Of a DNA stretch of 6,787 nt, positions 1 to 6,749 are shown one piece after another. Numbering within the stretch: the first letter of the stretch is position 1; every line of letters starts with the position of its first letter. The notes under the pieces are model-generated. The model was not told the DNA's origin and ran no database searches. It worked only from the letters and a program-made list of their open reading frames with translations. Made by a program: the position numbers and the translations under genes. Source of the stretch: Prevotellamassilia sp. (GTDB lineage Bacteria; Bacteroidota; Bacteroidia; Bacteroidales; Bacteroidaceae); assembly GCA_009775705.1 (NCBI GenBank), contig VSQE01000094.1, forward strand, positions 1 through 6,787. The letters are read 5' to 3'.

Positions 1-2526
1 ATCGTAAGCCGTCAGACGGATTTTTTTCTCACCGGGTGTTGTAAAGAGGAGAGAGGGTGTCTCCATATCATACTGAACATCACTGCCGTCTACCGTCCAA
101 ATCCAACGGAGAGAATTGGCCGAAGAAGTGTTCTCCGGCTCTACCTCTTCACCAGTATAATAAGAAGTACGCGGGAAAGCAAAATCGGCAGCCAATACCC
201 GAGTATCCCTGAACAGACTGTTCTGTGCGGAACGGCTCTGGTTTCCGCTGAACAACGCCGTCTGATAACGTCCGGTCGCATCCACCGGTTTCTCTGAACC
301 GCTTTCATCCATCTTGATTTCGGCAAGCAGTCCGGGAGTATTCTGAGGATCGGCAATCTCGGCATACATCAATGCCTGAATCTGCCGTTGCGTACGGGCC
401 GTATTCCATATACGCAGCTCGTCCATTGTTCCGCTGATACCGCTATTGTTTGCGCTACGGCCAATATCCAATGTTCCGAAGCCACCAAGCCCAGAATAGG
501 AAGAAGCTATCTCTCCAGCCTTCTTGCCATTAATATAGGCTGTCATCTGATTCTTGTCCACAACAATTGCCACGTGAGCCCACTGTCCGGCTCTCAGGGT
601 ACGGGCGGCCGTAGTTATGCGACTGCCGGTGTTCCATCCTACCACAAATTCGCCACTGGCCGTCGTATGTGCCAAGAAACTGCCCCATCCGGGACCAATC
701 TGCTGATTCCAGTCAATGCACTTCGAGGGTTTAATCCAGTATTCTATCGTGACCTTCTCCATCTTCTGGGAGAAAATGTCCAGAATCTGGAATCCTGACT
801 CTATAAAGGAGCGCCCGAAATTCAGTTCAGGTACAGTGCCGGGAGTGACAGGTAATTCCGCATCGGAACAAATGGATTCAAAATCGGCCCCTTCATAGTC
901 GTAAACGGCCGAAACGCTATAGTTGAAACCGTTCGGTTCGATCTCATAGCGCAACTGGTCTGCCGCAACTCTCGCAAGAAGCGTTCCGTTATGATATACA
1001 TTATAGGCCTTCAACGCATAAGAAGAGCTCATTGGAGCGGCCCACGACAAAATTCCGTCACCCAGTACGATGTTGCGCGGCGCATGAAGCGGTTCTCCAT
1101 TGGCTATTACGGAAATTATCGTCTTCTTGCCTTTATTCTCTATCTTCACTCCTTCTTTCGACATGTCAAAAGGAATCTCCACACCTTCCGCATCAAACTC
1201 ATAGTCTATCAGAGAACACTCGTGTACCTTTCCCGTGCCCGAAGCACTGCTTTTACTTTCGATGATGAAGAAATACTTCAAAGGCTTGCGTGTGTTGAAA
1301 GAAGAAGAAAGATCCGTAAGGTCGTACCCGAACTCCATAGGTTCATCATGGACCCCATCGGCCCATCGTCCCAGCATAGGAGTCGTGGCATCGGAACCAT
1401 TTCCGTCACCGTCGCCGGCATACTTGAAATGCTCAAAATCGACCGTACGCTCGGGCATCTCCGCATTCAGATTTTCAGAAATACCGGCTGTCAGTTTTAT
1501 CTCACTTCGCTTGGAATAATCCATCTTGATCTTAAACGTGCGAAGAGGCTTGTAGTCTTTACGTATATAATAGACCTCAGGATAATAATAACTTGAACTG
1601 GCAGCCGTTGTCACCGCATTCTTGTACGGACAATAAATAAAACCTTTGTTGCACCATCCGGCACCCCAGGAATTGACAATAATCCATGCTCCCACCTCAT
1701 CTTTATCCTTTTCGCCAGCGATACCGTTTCCGTCAAGATCAAACTCCACACGGTCATCATAACCTACGATGGTCAGTGCATGGTCTACCTGCTTACCCCA
1801 TGAATCTACATAATACTGTCCGGTCACACCTATCGCACTGTTGGTAGTGGTTCTGGGTATATTCTTCCAGACACCGCCGGATGCCACTCCGATTCCACAG
1901 ATACCACCGGCCTTAAAACTGGTATCTCCATTATGGTTCCAAAGCCAGTTTTTCACAGCCTCGCGCCCTTCCTCCGTTTCCACCGAGATTGGGAAATTGG
2001 CAGTACGCTCCAGACGGTTGTGCATAGCGGCATACCATTTGTCATATCCGTTCATCCATCCGAAGTCAGAATCACTGCAATCCTGATTTCCGAACAGACG
2101 GGAATAGGTGCGGCCACCATAGGTGGGAACATTAGGAATACCGTTGGCTATGGCCATGCCATCCTTGCCGGAATTACTATTTGTCAACAGCCATGTAAAA
2201 TGCGTGGGATACTGGTTTTCTTCCAGAGATCCGTCCAGACCACGCCAGGCATTGATCTCATAATTGAACATGTAGGCAATACGGGAAGCAGAACCACATG
2301 AGCCTCCATCCTGATTGAAAACCGGAGGGAAATAGACTGTCTCTGCATTATTCACCCTGTCCGGACGCTTCACAGAATTGTTCCGAACAGCCAAACCCGC
2401 ATTAGGCTTCATCTTAGGAGAATAATCGGGATATTTTTTCTTATCCCAATCGATCTGCCCGCATACAGGAAGAGAGACAGCCGCAGCCATCCCTATTGCC
2501 GCAATAAAAACGGTTTTTTGTTTCAT
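1..2526 (-). CDS. Secreted papain-like (C1) cysteine protease with FN3-like, LamG-like and PKD-like modules; C-terminus beyond the window
   Basis: An uninterrupted frame of 842 codons starts at ATG 2526 and is still open at base 1. Residues 1-23 form a signal peptide (short basic start, core FIAAIGMAAAVSL, likely cleavage after VCG before Gln24). The catalytic domain spans about residues 60-305. Visible are the nucleophile region NQDGGSCGSA (Gln72, Cys77), VDHALTIVGYDD (His249) and VNSWGAGWCNKGF (Asn285), the Cys-His-Asn triad order of papain-type enzymes. Between His and Asn sits a loop reading DLDGNGIAGEKD (263-274), which fits a dockerin/EF-hand calcium loop. After an unassigned middle region come an FN3-like segment (about 481-546), a LamG/concanavalin-like segment (about 563-725, with ELRIWNTART near its end) and the start of a PKD-like fold (about 765-842). 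The family cleaves peptide bonds. The LamG and PKD parts suggest glycan or surface binding, which is inference. It is probably periplasmic or at the cell surface; substrate unknown. It has its own promoter upstream. Gln72 to Cys77 is one residue shorter than in papain. Confidence 0.93.
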   Translation of the reverse strand, partial: MKQKTVFIAAIGMAAAVSLPVCGQIDWDKKKYPDYSPKMKPNAGLAVRNNSVKRPDRVNNAETVYFPPVFNQDGGSCGSASRIAYMFNYEINAWRGLDGSLEENQYPTHFTWLLTNSNSGKDGMAIANGIPNVPTYGGRTYSRLFGNQDCSDSDFGWMNGYDKWYAAMHNRLERTANFPISVETEEGREAVKNWLWNHNGDTSFKAGGICGIGVASGGVWKNIPRTTTNSAIGVTGQYYVDSWGKQVDHALTIVGYDDRVEFDLDGNGIAGEKDKDEVGAWIIVNSWGAGWCNKGFIYCPYKNAVTTAASSSYYYPEVYYIRKDYKPLRTFKIKMDYSKRSEIKLTAGISENLNAEMPERTVDFEHFKYAGDGDGNGSDATTPMLGRWADGVHDEPMEFGYDLTDLSSSFNTRKPLKYFFIIESKSSASGTGKVHECSLIDYEFDAEGVEIPFDMSKEGVKIENKGKKTIISVIANGEPLHAPRNIVLGDGILSWAAPMSSSYALKAYNVYHNGTLLARVAADQLRYEIEPNGFNYSVSAVYDYEGADFESICSDAELPVTPGTVPELNFGRSFIESGFQILDIFSQKMEKVTIEYWIKPSKCIDWNQQIGPGWGSFLAHTTASGEFVVGWNTGSRITTAARTLRAGQWAHVAIVVDKNQMTAYINGKKAGEIASSYSGLGGFGTLDIGRSANNSGISGTMDELRIWNTARTQRQIQALMYAEIADPQNTPGLLAEIKMDESGSEKPVDATGRYQTALFSGNQSRSAQNSLFRDTRVLAADFAFPRTSYYTGEEVEPENTSSANSLRWIWTVDGSDVQYDMETPSLLFTTPGEKKIRLTAYD

Positions 2527-2552
2527 AGTACACAATAGATTTATTCCGGCCG

Positions 2553-2560
2553 CAAAGGTA
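2553..2560 (-). promoter_or_regulatory. Bacteroides-type -7 promoter element for the protease gene
   Basis: On the minus strand the bases read TACCTTTG, an exact match to the Bacteroides -7 consensus TAnnTTTG. It ends 26 bases before the protease ATG, which would give a leader of roughly 20 nt. No convincing TTTG -33 box is seen at the usual 19-21 base spacing. The stretch between hairpin and gene is very AT-rich. The assignment rests on motif and position only. Confidence 0.6.
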
Positions 2561-2630
2561 ACACAAATCTTCTTATTAATCTACATTTATAACAAATATA
2601 TTTATTACTGTCCGCAAAACCGTAAAAGAG

Positions 2631-2666
2631 TGAGTCCAACTTCTTGAAAGGCAGAAGTTGGGCTTA
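2631..2666. terminator. Hairpin, possible transcription terminator or IS-end structure
   Basis: AGTCCAACTTCT (2633-2644) and AGAAGTTGGGCT (2653-2664) form a 12-bp stem with one G-T wobble and an 8-base loop. Two further flanking pairs (2631/2666 and 2632/2665, the latter a wobble) extend it. On the plus strand it is followed by TACTTTTTG, on the minus strand by CACTCTTTTACGG, so neither side has a perfect T-tract. It lies between the kinase/IS relic and the protease promoter, where it would separate the two minus-strand transcription units. It could instead be a leftover of the IS end. Confidence 0.5.
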
Positions 2667-3060
2667 CTTTTTGTGTATGACAAGCCCCCTCTTTAGTCTG
2701 CGACTCCTTCAGGCAGCGATTCGGGGCCTCTTCAAGCATGATTTTCAGGTCTGCGTCCAGCTGATTGACTTTGGCAATCTCTTTTTCCTTCTTGCCATGC
2801 GGCAGTTTCTCGATGATGCAGTATGAAGTGTTTATTTTGGCCAAAACGAGGAAGCCTCCATTAACTGCCCTTACCGATAAAAAGATCCATTTCCCAGCCT
2901 CCGAGCCTTGAGCCATCAGACTCAGTCGGACGCTCATGTATGCTTGTACGGTTGGGTATATTGGTGGCCTTGGTCGGTTTGCTCTGCTTGTGGGCAGCGC
3001 GGTTGTATTTGCCTCTGATCTTGGACTCTGCATACCACGGAGGAACTACGGAAAAGCACG
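2667..3060 (-). mobile_element. Decayed insertion-sequence remnant (IS30-like)
   Basis: This stretch between the kinase stop and the hairpin holds no intact gene but contains recognisable IS30 transposase pieces in two frames (see the pseudogene at 2761-3022). The part from 2667 to 2760 translates to an open frame I cannot assign. The expected downstream transposase motifs (TTDNGSEF-like and the WQKG/E region) are absent, so an internal deletion is likely. No terminal inverted repeats or target duplication could be placed, so the outer limits are approximate. Confidence 0.55.
2761..3022 (-). pseudogene. IS30-family transposase fragment, frameshifted and truncated
   Basis: Two consecutive minus-strand frames give pieces of the same protein family. 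From 3022 to 2864 the translation includes NIPNRTSIHERPTESDGSR and then GWEMDLFIGKG, matching the stretch around the first catalytic Asp of IS30 transposases (consensus near RVSIHERP...DG.RFGDWEMDLIVGK). This frame stops at 2861-2863. The next frame continues from about 2862 with LVLAKINTSYCIIEKLPHGK and then KEIAK, matching the following family segment (LTERKT.Y.IIEKLPHGK.A). The N-terminal DNA-binding part and the remaining DDE residues are missing. A 142-codon open frame (3033 to 2605) spans the region but reads the first half out of frame, so it is not a real protein. No function is expected. Family identification is by recognition of these motifs, not by a search. Confidence 0.8.
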
Positions 3061-3082
3061 CGATTTCTGCCCCTCCTACACG

Positions 3083-4255
3083 TCAACGGGTCTTGCTGAG
3101 TTCTATACAAAAAGTAGTGCCTGCACCAGGCTCGCTTCTCTTCACATATATTTCTCCGCCATGGTATTCTTCAATGATCCGTTTCGCAAGAGAAAGCCCC
3201 AGTCCCCAACCACGCTTCTTGGTGGTGTATCCGGGACGAAACACGTTACGGAAGTCTTTCTTGGAAATTCCCTTTCCAGTATCGGAGATGTCAATGGCAA
3301 TTTTGTTGCCCGAACTATATACGTATATATTGATGCTGCCCTGCCCCGACATGGCATCAATGGCATTCTTGCACAAATTCTCGACCACCCATTCAAAAAG
3401 CGGAGCACTCATGCGCACCCGCACCACATCATCGGGAAAACTACACGTCATATAAACCTTGTCGGAAGCACGACGGGCAATATATTCCACTACATGACTG
3501 ATGACCTCGCAGAGATTCTCCTCCTTCAGCCCAGGAGCTGAACCGATCTTCGAGAAACGTTCGGCTATCAGTCTGAGCCGGCAAATGTCCTTCTCCATCT
3601 CGGGAAGAAGGACATCGTCTGGATAGTTCTCACGCAACACTTCAATCCAGGCCATCAGGGAGGAGATAGGAGTTCCCAACTGGTGGGCCGTCTCTCGCGA
3701 GAGTCCCACCCACACCCTGTTCTGCTCGGCACGTTTGGAAGCCAGCAACGCAAAAACTGCCACAACAATGAAAAGGCCCACGATTCCCAGTTGTACGTAT
3801 GGCCAGGCAGCCAACCGCTGCAACATCAGACTCTCTTCGTAACATATATATATAGGCGGTTCCTTCACTCCGTCTTCTCCAGAGAGCAATTCCATGCGCA
3901 TGTAATTTCCGGCCTGCCGCATCCGCGCCGCCATCTCCTTCACTTCGACCAGCGAATCACTTTTTTCACGAATGGAAATGTTACGTGTCTCCATCACCTC
4001 GCCGGATTCGGAAAGCACTATGACGGGAATGGAATTGTTGCCATTTATTACTTTCAGCACCAGACTGAGATCCGTGGTTCCATCGGCACGGATAAGTGCC
4101 CGCATGGCCTCTGCCCACACCTCCATCTTGTTACGTTCTTCCACGGAAAGATCGCGAACAAGCGTTCGCGAGACCATCAGCGATATCGCCGCAATCAGTC
4201 CCGCTGCCACAACAAGCGTACTCTTGACAAGTTTGCTCCTGTCAGTCCACTGCAT
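3083..4255 (-). CDS. Membrane-bound sensor histidine kinase (orphan, no HAMP domain)
   Basis: 390 residues. Topology: short cytoplasmic start, membrane helix at about 13-29, a periplasmic sensor region of about 120 residues (30-152), a second helix at about 153-172, then cytoplasmic kinase. Only about 18 residues separate helix 2 from the phosphoacceptor motif, so there is no room for a HAMP domain. The H-box is ETAHQLGTPISSL with phospho-accepting His191. The ATPase part shows the N-box ENLCKNAIDAM (Asn297), the G1 box DISDTGKGI (Asp326) and the G2 box GWGLGLSLAKRI (350-360). All motifs needed for autophosphorylation are present. The family senses a signal and phosphorylates a response regulator; no regulator gene lies in the window, so partner and signal are unknown. 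The ATG lies within the last codons of engB (14-base overlap), so translation is probably coupled and transcription driven from the engB promoter. An IS relic begins soon after the stop codon. Confidence 0.95.
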   Translation of the reverse strand: MQWTDRSKLVKSTLVVAAGLIAAISLMVSRTLVRDLSVEERNKMEVWAEAMRALIRADGTTDLSLVLKVINGNNSIPVIVLSESGEVMETRNISIREKSDSLVEVKEMAARMRQAGNYMRMELLSGEDGVKEPPIYICYEESLMLQRLAAWPYVQLGIVGLFIVVAVFALLASKRAEQNRVWVGLSRETAHQLGTPISSLMAWIEVLRENYPDDVLLPEMEKDICRLRLIAERFSKIGSAPGLKEENLCEVISHVVEYIARRASDKVYMTCSFPDDVVRVRMSAPLFEWVVENLCKNAIDAMSGQGSINIYVYSSGNKIAIDISDTGKGISKKDFRNVFRPGYTTKKRGWGLGLSLAKRIIEEYHGGEIYVKRSEPGAGTTFCIELSKTR

Positions 4256-4856
4256 TGATGGTCAGGGATTCGTTAATCTGTCCGATATAGCCAAGAATCT
4301 CTTCCTGCCCGAGCCTCGTCTCACTGCTCGAAATGAAGTGAGGAGGGAGTTCCTCCCACTGTTCCGCCAAAACAGATAGAAAACGAGTCACATTCTTCTT
4401 CAGTTCCATCCGTTTGTTCTTGTCGGCCTTGGTGAAGATGATGGAAAACGGCACTCCGTTCTCGCCCAACCATTCTATGAATTCCAGATCAATCTTCTGG
4501 GGTGTCAACCGGGAATCAATCAGAACGAAAAGGCTTGTCAGCTGCTCACGTCTAAGTACATAGCTTTCTATCAGCACTCTCAGTTTTTCCTGCTCTTTCT
4601 TCCCCCTTTTGGCGTAGCCGTAACCGGGAAGGTCCACCAGATACCATTCATCGTTAATCAAAAAATGATTGATAAGCATGGTTTTTCCGGGAGTAGCCGA
4701 GGTCATGGCCAGTGATTTGCGTCCCGTCAGCATATTAATGAGGCTACTTTTCCCCACATTGCTCCGCCCGATAAAAGCATATTCGGGCCGGCTGTCCGAA
4801 GGACATTTGGAAACATCGCTGTTACTGATTTTAAATTCTGCGGTCTTGATCTTCAT
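4242..4856 (-). CDS. engB: EngB/YsxC/YihA family ribosome-biogenesis GTP-binding protein
   Basis: 204 residues from ATG 4856, normal length for the family. The TRAFAC GTPase motifs are complete: P-loop GRSNVGKS (30-37), switch I ATPGKT (54-59), DLPG (75-78), TKAD (142-145) for guanine recognition, and SSSE (176-179). The family acts in the cytoplasm in late assembly of the 50S ribosomal subunit and is usually essential. The frame can be extended upstream to a TTG at 4880, but that codon lies inside the apparent -7 promoter element, and MKIKTAEF is the usual N-terminus, so ATG 4856 is chosen. A short AGGTGG stretch lies just before the start but is spaced tightly (2 bases). It is the first gene of a two-gene unit with the downstream histidine kinase and is divergent from recR. 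Confidence 0.97.
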   Translation of the reverse strand: MKIKTAEFKISNSDVSKCPSDSRPEYAFIGRSNVGKSSLINMLTGRKSLAMTSATPGKTMLINHFLINDEWYLVDLPGYGYAKRGKKEQEKLRVLIESYVLRREQLTSLFVLIDSRLTPQKIDLEFIEWLGENGVPFSIIFTKADKNKRMELKKNVTRFLSVLAEQWEELPPHFISSSETRLGQEEILGYIGQINESLTINAVD

Positions 4857-4877
4857 ATCCACCTGATTTTTTATAGG

Positions 4878-4885
4878 CAAAGATA
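4878..4885 (-). promoter_or_regulatory. Bacteroides-type -7 promoter element for engB and the histidine kinase
   Basis: The minus strand reads TATCTTTG, an exact fit to TAnnTTTG. It lies 21 bases before the engB ATG, giving an expected leader of about 15 nt. No clear TTTG -33 box is seen at normal spacing. The element covers the alternative TTG start, which argues against that start. Confidence 0.65.
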
Positions 4886-4906
4886 GCTTTTTCCACGGAG
4901 TTTACG

Positions 4907-4914
4907 TACCTTTG
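4907..4914 (+). promoter_or_regulatory. Bacteroides-type -7 promoter element for the recR operon
   Basis: The plus strand reads TACCTTTG, an exact fit to TAnnTTTG, 21 bases before the recR ATG. Expected leader is about 15 nt, A-rich, without a Shine-Dalgarno sequence, as is common in Bacteroides. The -33 box is not obvious; a T-run at 4888-4892 is nearest but too close. It is back to back with the engB element, with 21 bases between them. Confidence 0.65.
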
Positions 4915-4935
4915 CCACAAAATAAAACAAACGAC

Positions 4936-5556
4936 ATGGTCACGGAACAATATCCGTCGCGGTTGCTGGAAAGAGCCGTTGCCGAATTTGCGAAACTTCC
5001 GGGGATAGGCAGGCGCACGGCCTTACGGCTGGTGTTGCATCTGCTCAAACAAAAAGACGAGGAGGTACACGCTTTCGCAAATAGTATCACCCAGCTGAAA
5101 GACGAAGTGAAATACTGCCGTTGCTGCCACAACATATCGGACAGCGAACTTTGCGACATCTGCTCCAATCCGTTGCGCGACTCTTCGACGATCTGCGTGG
5201 TGGAGAACATCCGCAACGTGCTCTCAATAGAAAACACGGGACAGTTCCACGGCCTGTATCATGTGCTGGGAGGCGTCATCTCGCCAATGGACGGGACCGG
5301 CCCTTCCGACATCGAACTGGAATCGCTCGTAGAAAGAGTAGACGCCGGAGGAGTGAATGAAGTCATCCTCGCCCTGAATCCAACAATGGAGGGAGATACC
5401 ACAGGATTCTACATCCAGCGAAAACTCTCACACACCAACGTACGCCTGACCACCCTCGCCCGCGGCGTCAGCGTTGGCGATGAACTGGAGTATACGGACG
5501 AGGTAACGCTGGGAAGGTCCATCGCCGCACGTATCGAACTGGTGCCGCGAAAATAG
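4936..5556 (+). CDS. recR: Recombination mediator protein RecR
   Basis: 206 residues, typical for RecR. In order: an N-terminal helix-hairpin-helix with LPGIGRRTA (21-29) for DNA contact; a four-cysteine zinc finger (Cys61, Cys64, Cys73, Cys76); a Toprim domain (about 84-178) starting CVVEN, with the acidic pair in NPTMEGDTT (Glu152, Asp154); and the C-terminal ARGVSVGDELEY and TLGRSIAAR segments. RecR forms a ring that, with RecO (and RecF), helps load RecA on SSB-coated single-stranded DNA during gap repair. All key residues are present. The frame extends to a TTG at 4912, but this falls within the -7 promoter element, so ATG 4936 (MVTEQYPS) is the start. It is first in a plus-strand set with the membrane protein and the glycosyltransferase, a conserved-looking but functionally unlinked grouping. 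Confidence 0.97.
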   Translation: MVTEQYPSRLLERAVAEFAKLPGIGRRTALRLVLHLLKQKDEEVHAFANSITQLKDEVKYCRCCHNISDSELCDICSNPLRDSSTICVVENIRNVLSIENTGQFHGLYHVLGGVISPMDGTGPSDIELESLVERVDAGGVNEVILALNPTMEGDTTGFYIQRKLSHTNVRLTTLARGVSVGDELEYTDEVTLGRSIAARIELVPRK

Positions 5557-5594
5557 AGATCTTCCCATCGGATACATACTTACATAAAAAGACC

Positions 5595-6047
5595 ATGAAG
5601 AAAAAAATCAGAATACACCAATTCACCTATATTGGAATCTGGATCACAACTCTACTGTATATCCTACTCTCCGAATCGGAATACTTGCCTACTGGATTCA
5701 TCGGACAGGACGCCACGACATTATATCTACTGGACATCCTTGCAATCTGTTTAACCCTCTGCGGTACCTATACGTCTCTGCGGCTGCTGTCACTCCGTGC
5801 AGTAAAGGAACAGATAAGACAGGAAAAAACATCCGAGAAAGCCTATCTCCGATGGAATACCCTGCGCCTGTGCATTATAGCTGTCTCCATCTGGGGCTGT
5901 GCCTTCTTGTACTATGCCACACTCTCTACAAACACGGCACAATATTGTCTGCTCATCTGCCTTTTGGCGAGTCTGTTCTGCCGGCCTTCGCAAACCGACT
6001 TGGACCACCTGCTCGCAGGGTCCGAAAAGAAGGAGGAAACGCGATGA
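5595..6047 (+). CDS. Small integral membrane protein of unknown function
   Basis: 150 residues, not recognised as a named family. Four hydrophobic segments are likely membrane helices, at about 11-26, 41-63, 91-109 and 114-129. A basic, charged loop (about 68-90, AVKEQIRQEKTSEKAYLRW) lies between helices 2 and 3 and the C-terminal tail is charged (SEKKEETR). The N-terminus MKKKIRIH is basic, which favours both ends facing the cytoplasm. No catalytic motif is seen. It starts 38 bases after the recR stop, with no terminator or promoter evident between, so co-transcription is likely. Its stop codon overlaps the glycosyltransferase start as ATGA, so it may be translationally linked to that enzyme. 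A role in envelope glycan assembly is possible from context only. Confidence 0.85.
   Translation: MKKKIRIHQFTYIGIWITTLLYILLSESEYLPTGFIGQDATTLYLLDILAICLTLCGTYTSLRLLSLRAVKEQIRQEKTSEKAYLRWNTLRLCIIAVSIWGCAFLYYATLSTNTAQYCLLICLLASLFCRPSQTDLDHLLAGSEKKEETR
6031..6037 (+). promoter_or_regulatory. Strong Shine-Dalgarno site for the glycosyltransferase
   Basis: AGGAGGA lies 6 bases before the ATG at 6044, inside the last codons of the membrane protein gene. A near-perfect site is unusual for this organism's genes, whose other starts here have weak or no match. It fixes the start and supports coupled translation with the preceding gene. Confidence 0.65.
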
Positions 6048-6749
6048 AACTCTCGGTCATCATCGTCAGCTTTAACGTCCGCCACTATCTGGAACAATGT
6101 GTCCGTTCCGTACTGTCATCCGTTCCTTCCGGAATGTCCACGGAAATCTTCATCGTGGACAATGCCTCGCAAGATGGTACCATTAACTATCTGCGCCAAC
6201 GCTTTCCCCGAATCTCCGGCTCCACAACGATCCGCATCATCGCCAATGCCCGGAACATCGGATTTGGAAGGGCAAACAACCAGGCAATCCGGAAGGCCAC
6301 AGGCGAATACATCCTCTTCCTGAATCCGGACACTCTGATAACGGAACAGACCTTGACGGATTGTCTGGCCTTTGCCACCTCCCATCCAGAAATGGGAGGA
6401 TTGGGCGTGAAGATGCTCCGCGACAATGGCAGCTTCGCACTGGAGTCCCGACGCGGACACCCCACTCCATGGACGGCTTTCTGCAAGATGACAGGATTGG
6501 CGGCCCTGTTCCCCCGCTCCCGGCGCTTCGGCAGATACTATCTGCGCTATCTGGACAAGAACATGGAAAGCGAAATCGACATCATTTCGGGAGCCTTCAT
6601 GCTGGTGCGAAAAACTGCACTTGACAAAAGCGGCATGTTCGACGAGGATTTTTTCATGTACGGCGAAGACATTGACCTTTCCTATCGTCTGCGTCTGGCT
6701 GGCTACAGAAACTACTATCTTCCCACTCCCATCCTTCACTACAAAGGAG
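6044..6749 (+). CDS. Family 2 glycosyltransferase (GT-A fold), 3' end missing
   Basis: About 235 genuine codons from ATG 6044. Motifs: MKLSVIIVSFNV at the start of the nucleotide-binding fold, IVDNASQDG (37-45), the NIGFGRANNQAI segment (71-82), the DXD-equivalent FLNPDT (92-97), SGAFMLVRK (182-190) and the catalytic acidic stretch MFDEDFFMYGEDIDLSYR (198-215), then the PTPILHYKG segment (228-235). This pattern is that of rhamnosyltransferase-like GT2 enzymes that add a sugar from a nucleotide donor to a lipid-linked or surface polysaccharide acceptor at the inner membrane. The exact sugar cannot be told. It overlaps the preceding membrane protein gene by ATGA. The frame continues to base 6787, but from 6750 it is sequencing adapter, so the apparent residues VSYTQLTLPTKT are not real. 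Relatives typically continue past HYKG for tens of residues, so the gene is truncated by the contig end, not by mutation. Confidence 0.94.

Noticed and set aside
388..1596. Plus-strand open frames (388-798 and 991-1596) opposite the protease gene
   Set aside because: They lie fully inside the long minus-strand protease frame, which has clear domain motifs; the plus-strand products have no recognisable features.
2455..2475. Lipoprotein signal with Cys22 in the protease
   Set aside because: The sequence before Cys22 is LPV, and Val at -1 does not fit the lipobox, so a signal peptidase I site after Gly23 fits better.
2605..3033. 142-codon minus-strand open frame as a real small protein
   Set aside because: Its first half reads an IS30 transposase segment out of frame and only its middle matches the family, so it is a chance frame across a decayed transposase.
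3316..3329. Perfect palindrome TATATACGTATATA as an operator
   Set aside because: It lies inside the kinase coding region and encodes the IYVY beta-strand part; nothing around it suggests regulation.
3845..3854. ATATATATAT simple repeat in the kinase gene
   Set aside because: It encodes the in-frame PPIYICYE segment and is too short to be a meaningful repeat tract.
2936..4258. Plus-strand open frames opposite the kinase and IS relic
   Set aside because: The minus strand encodes a complete histidine kinase with all motifs; the plus-strand translations look like antisense shadows.
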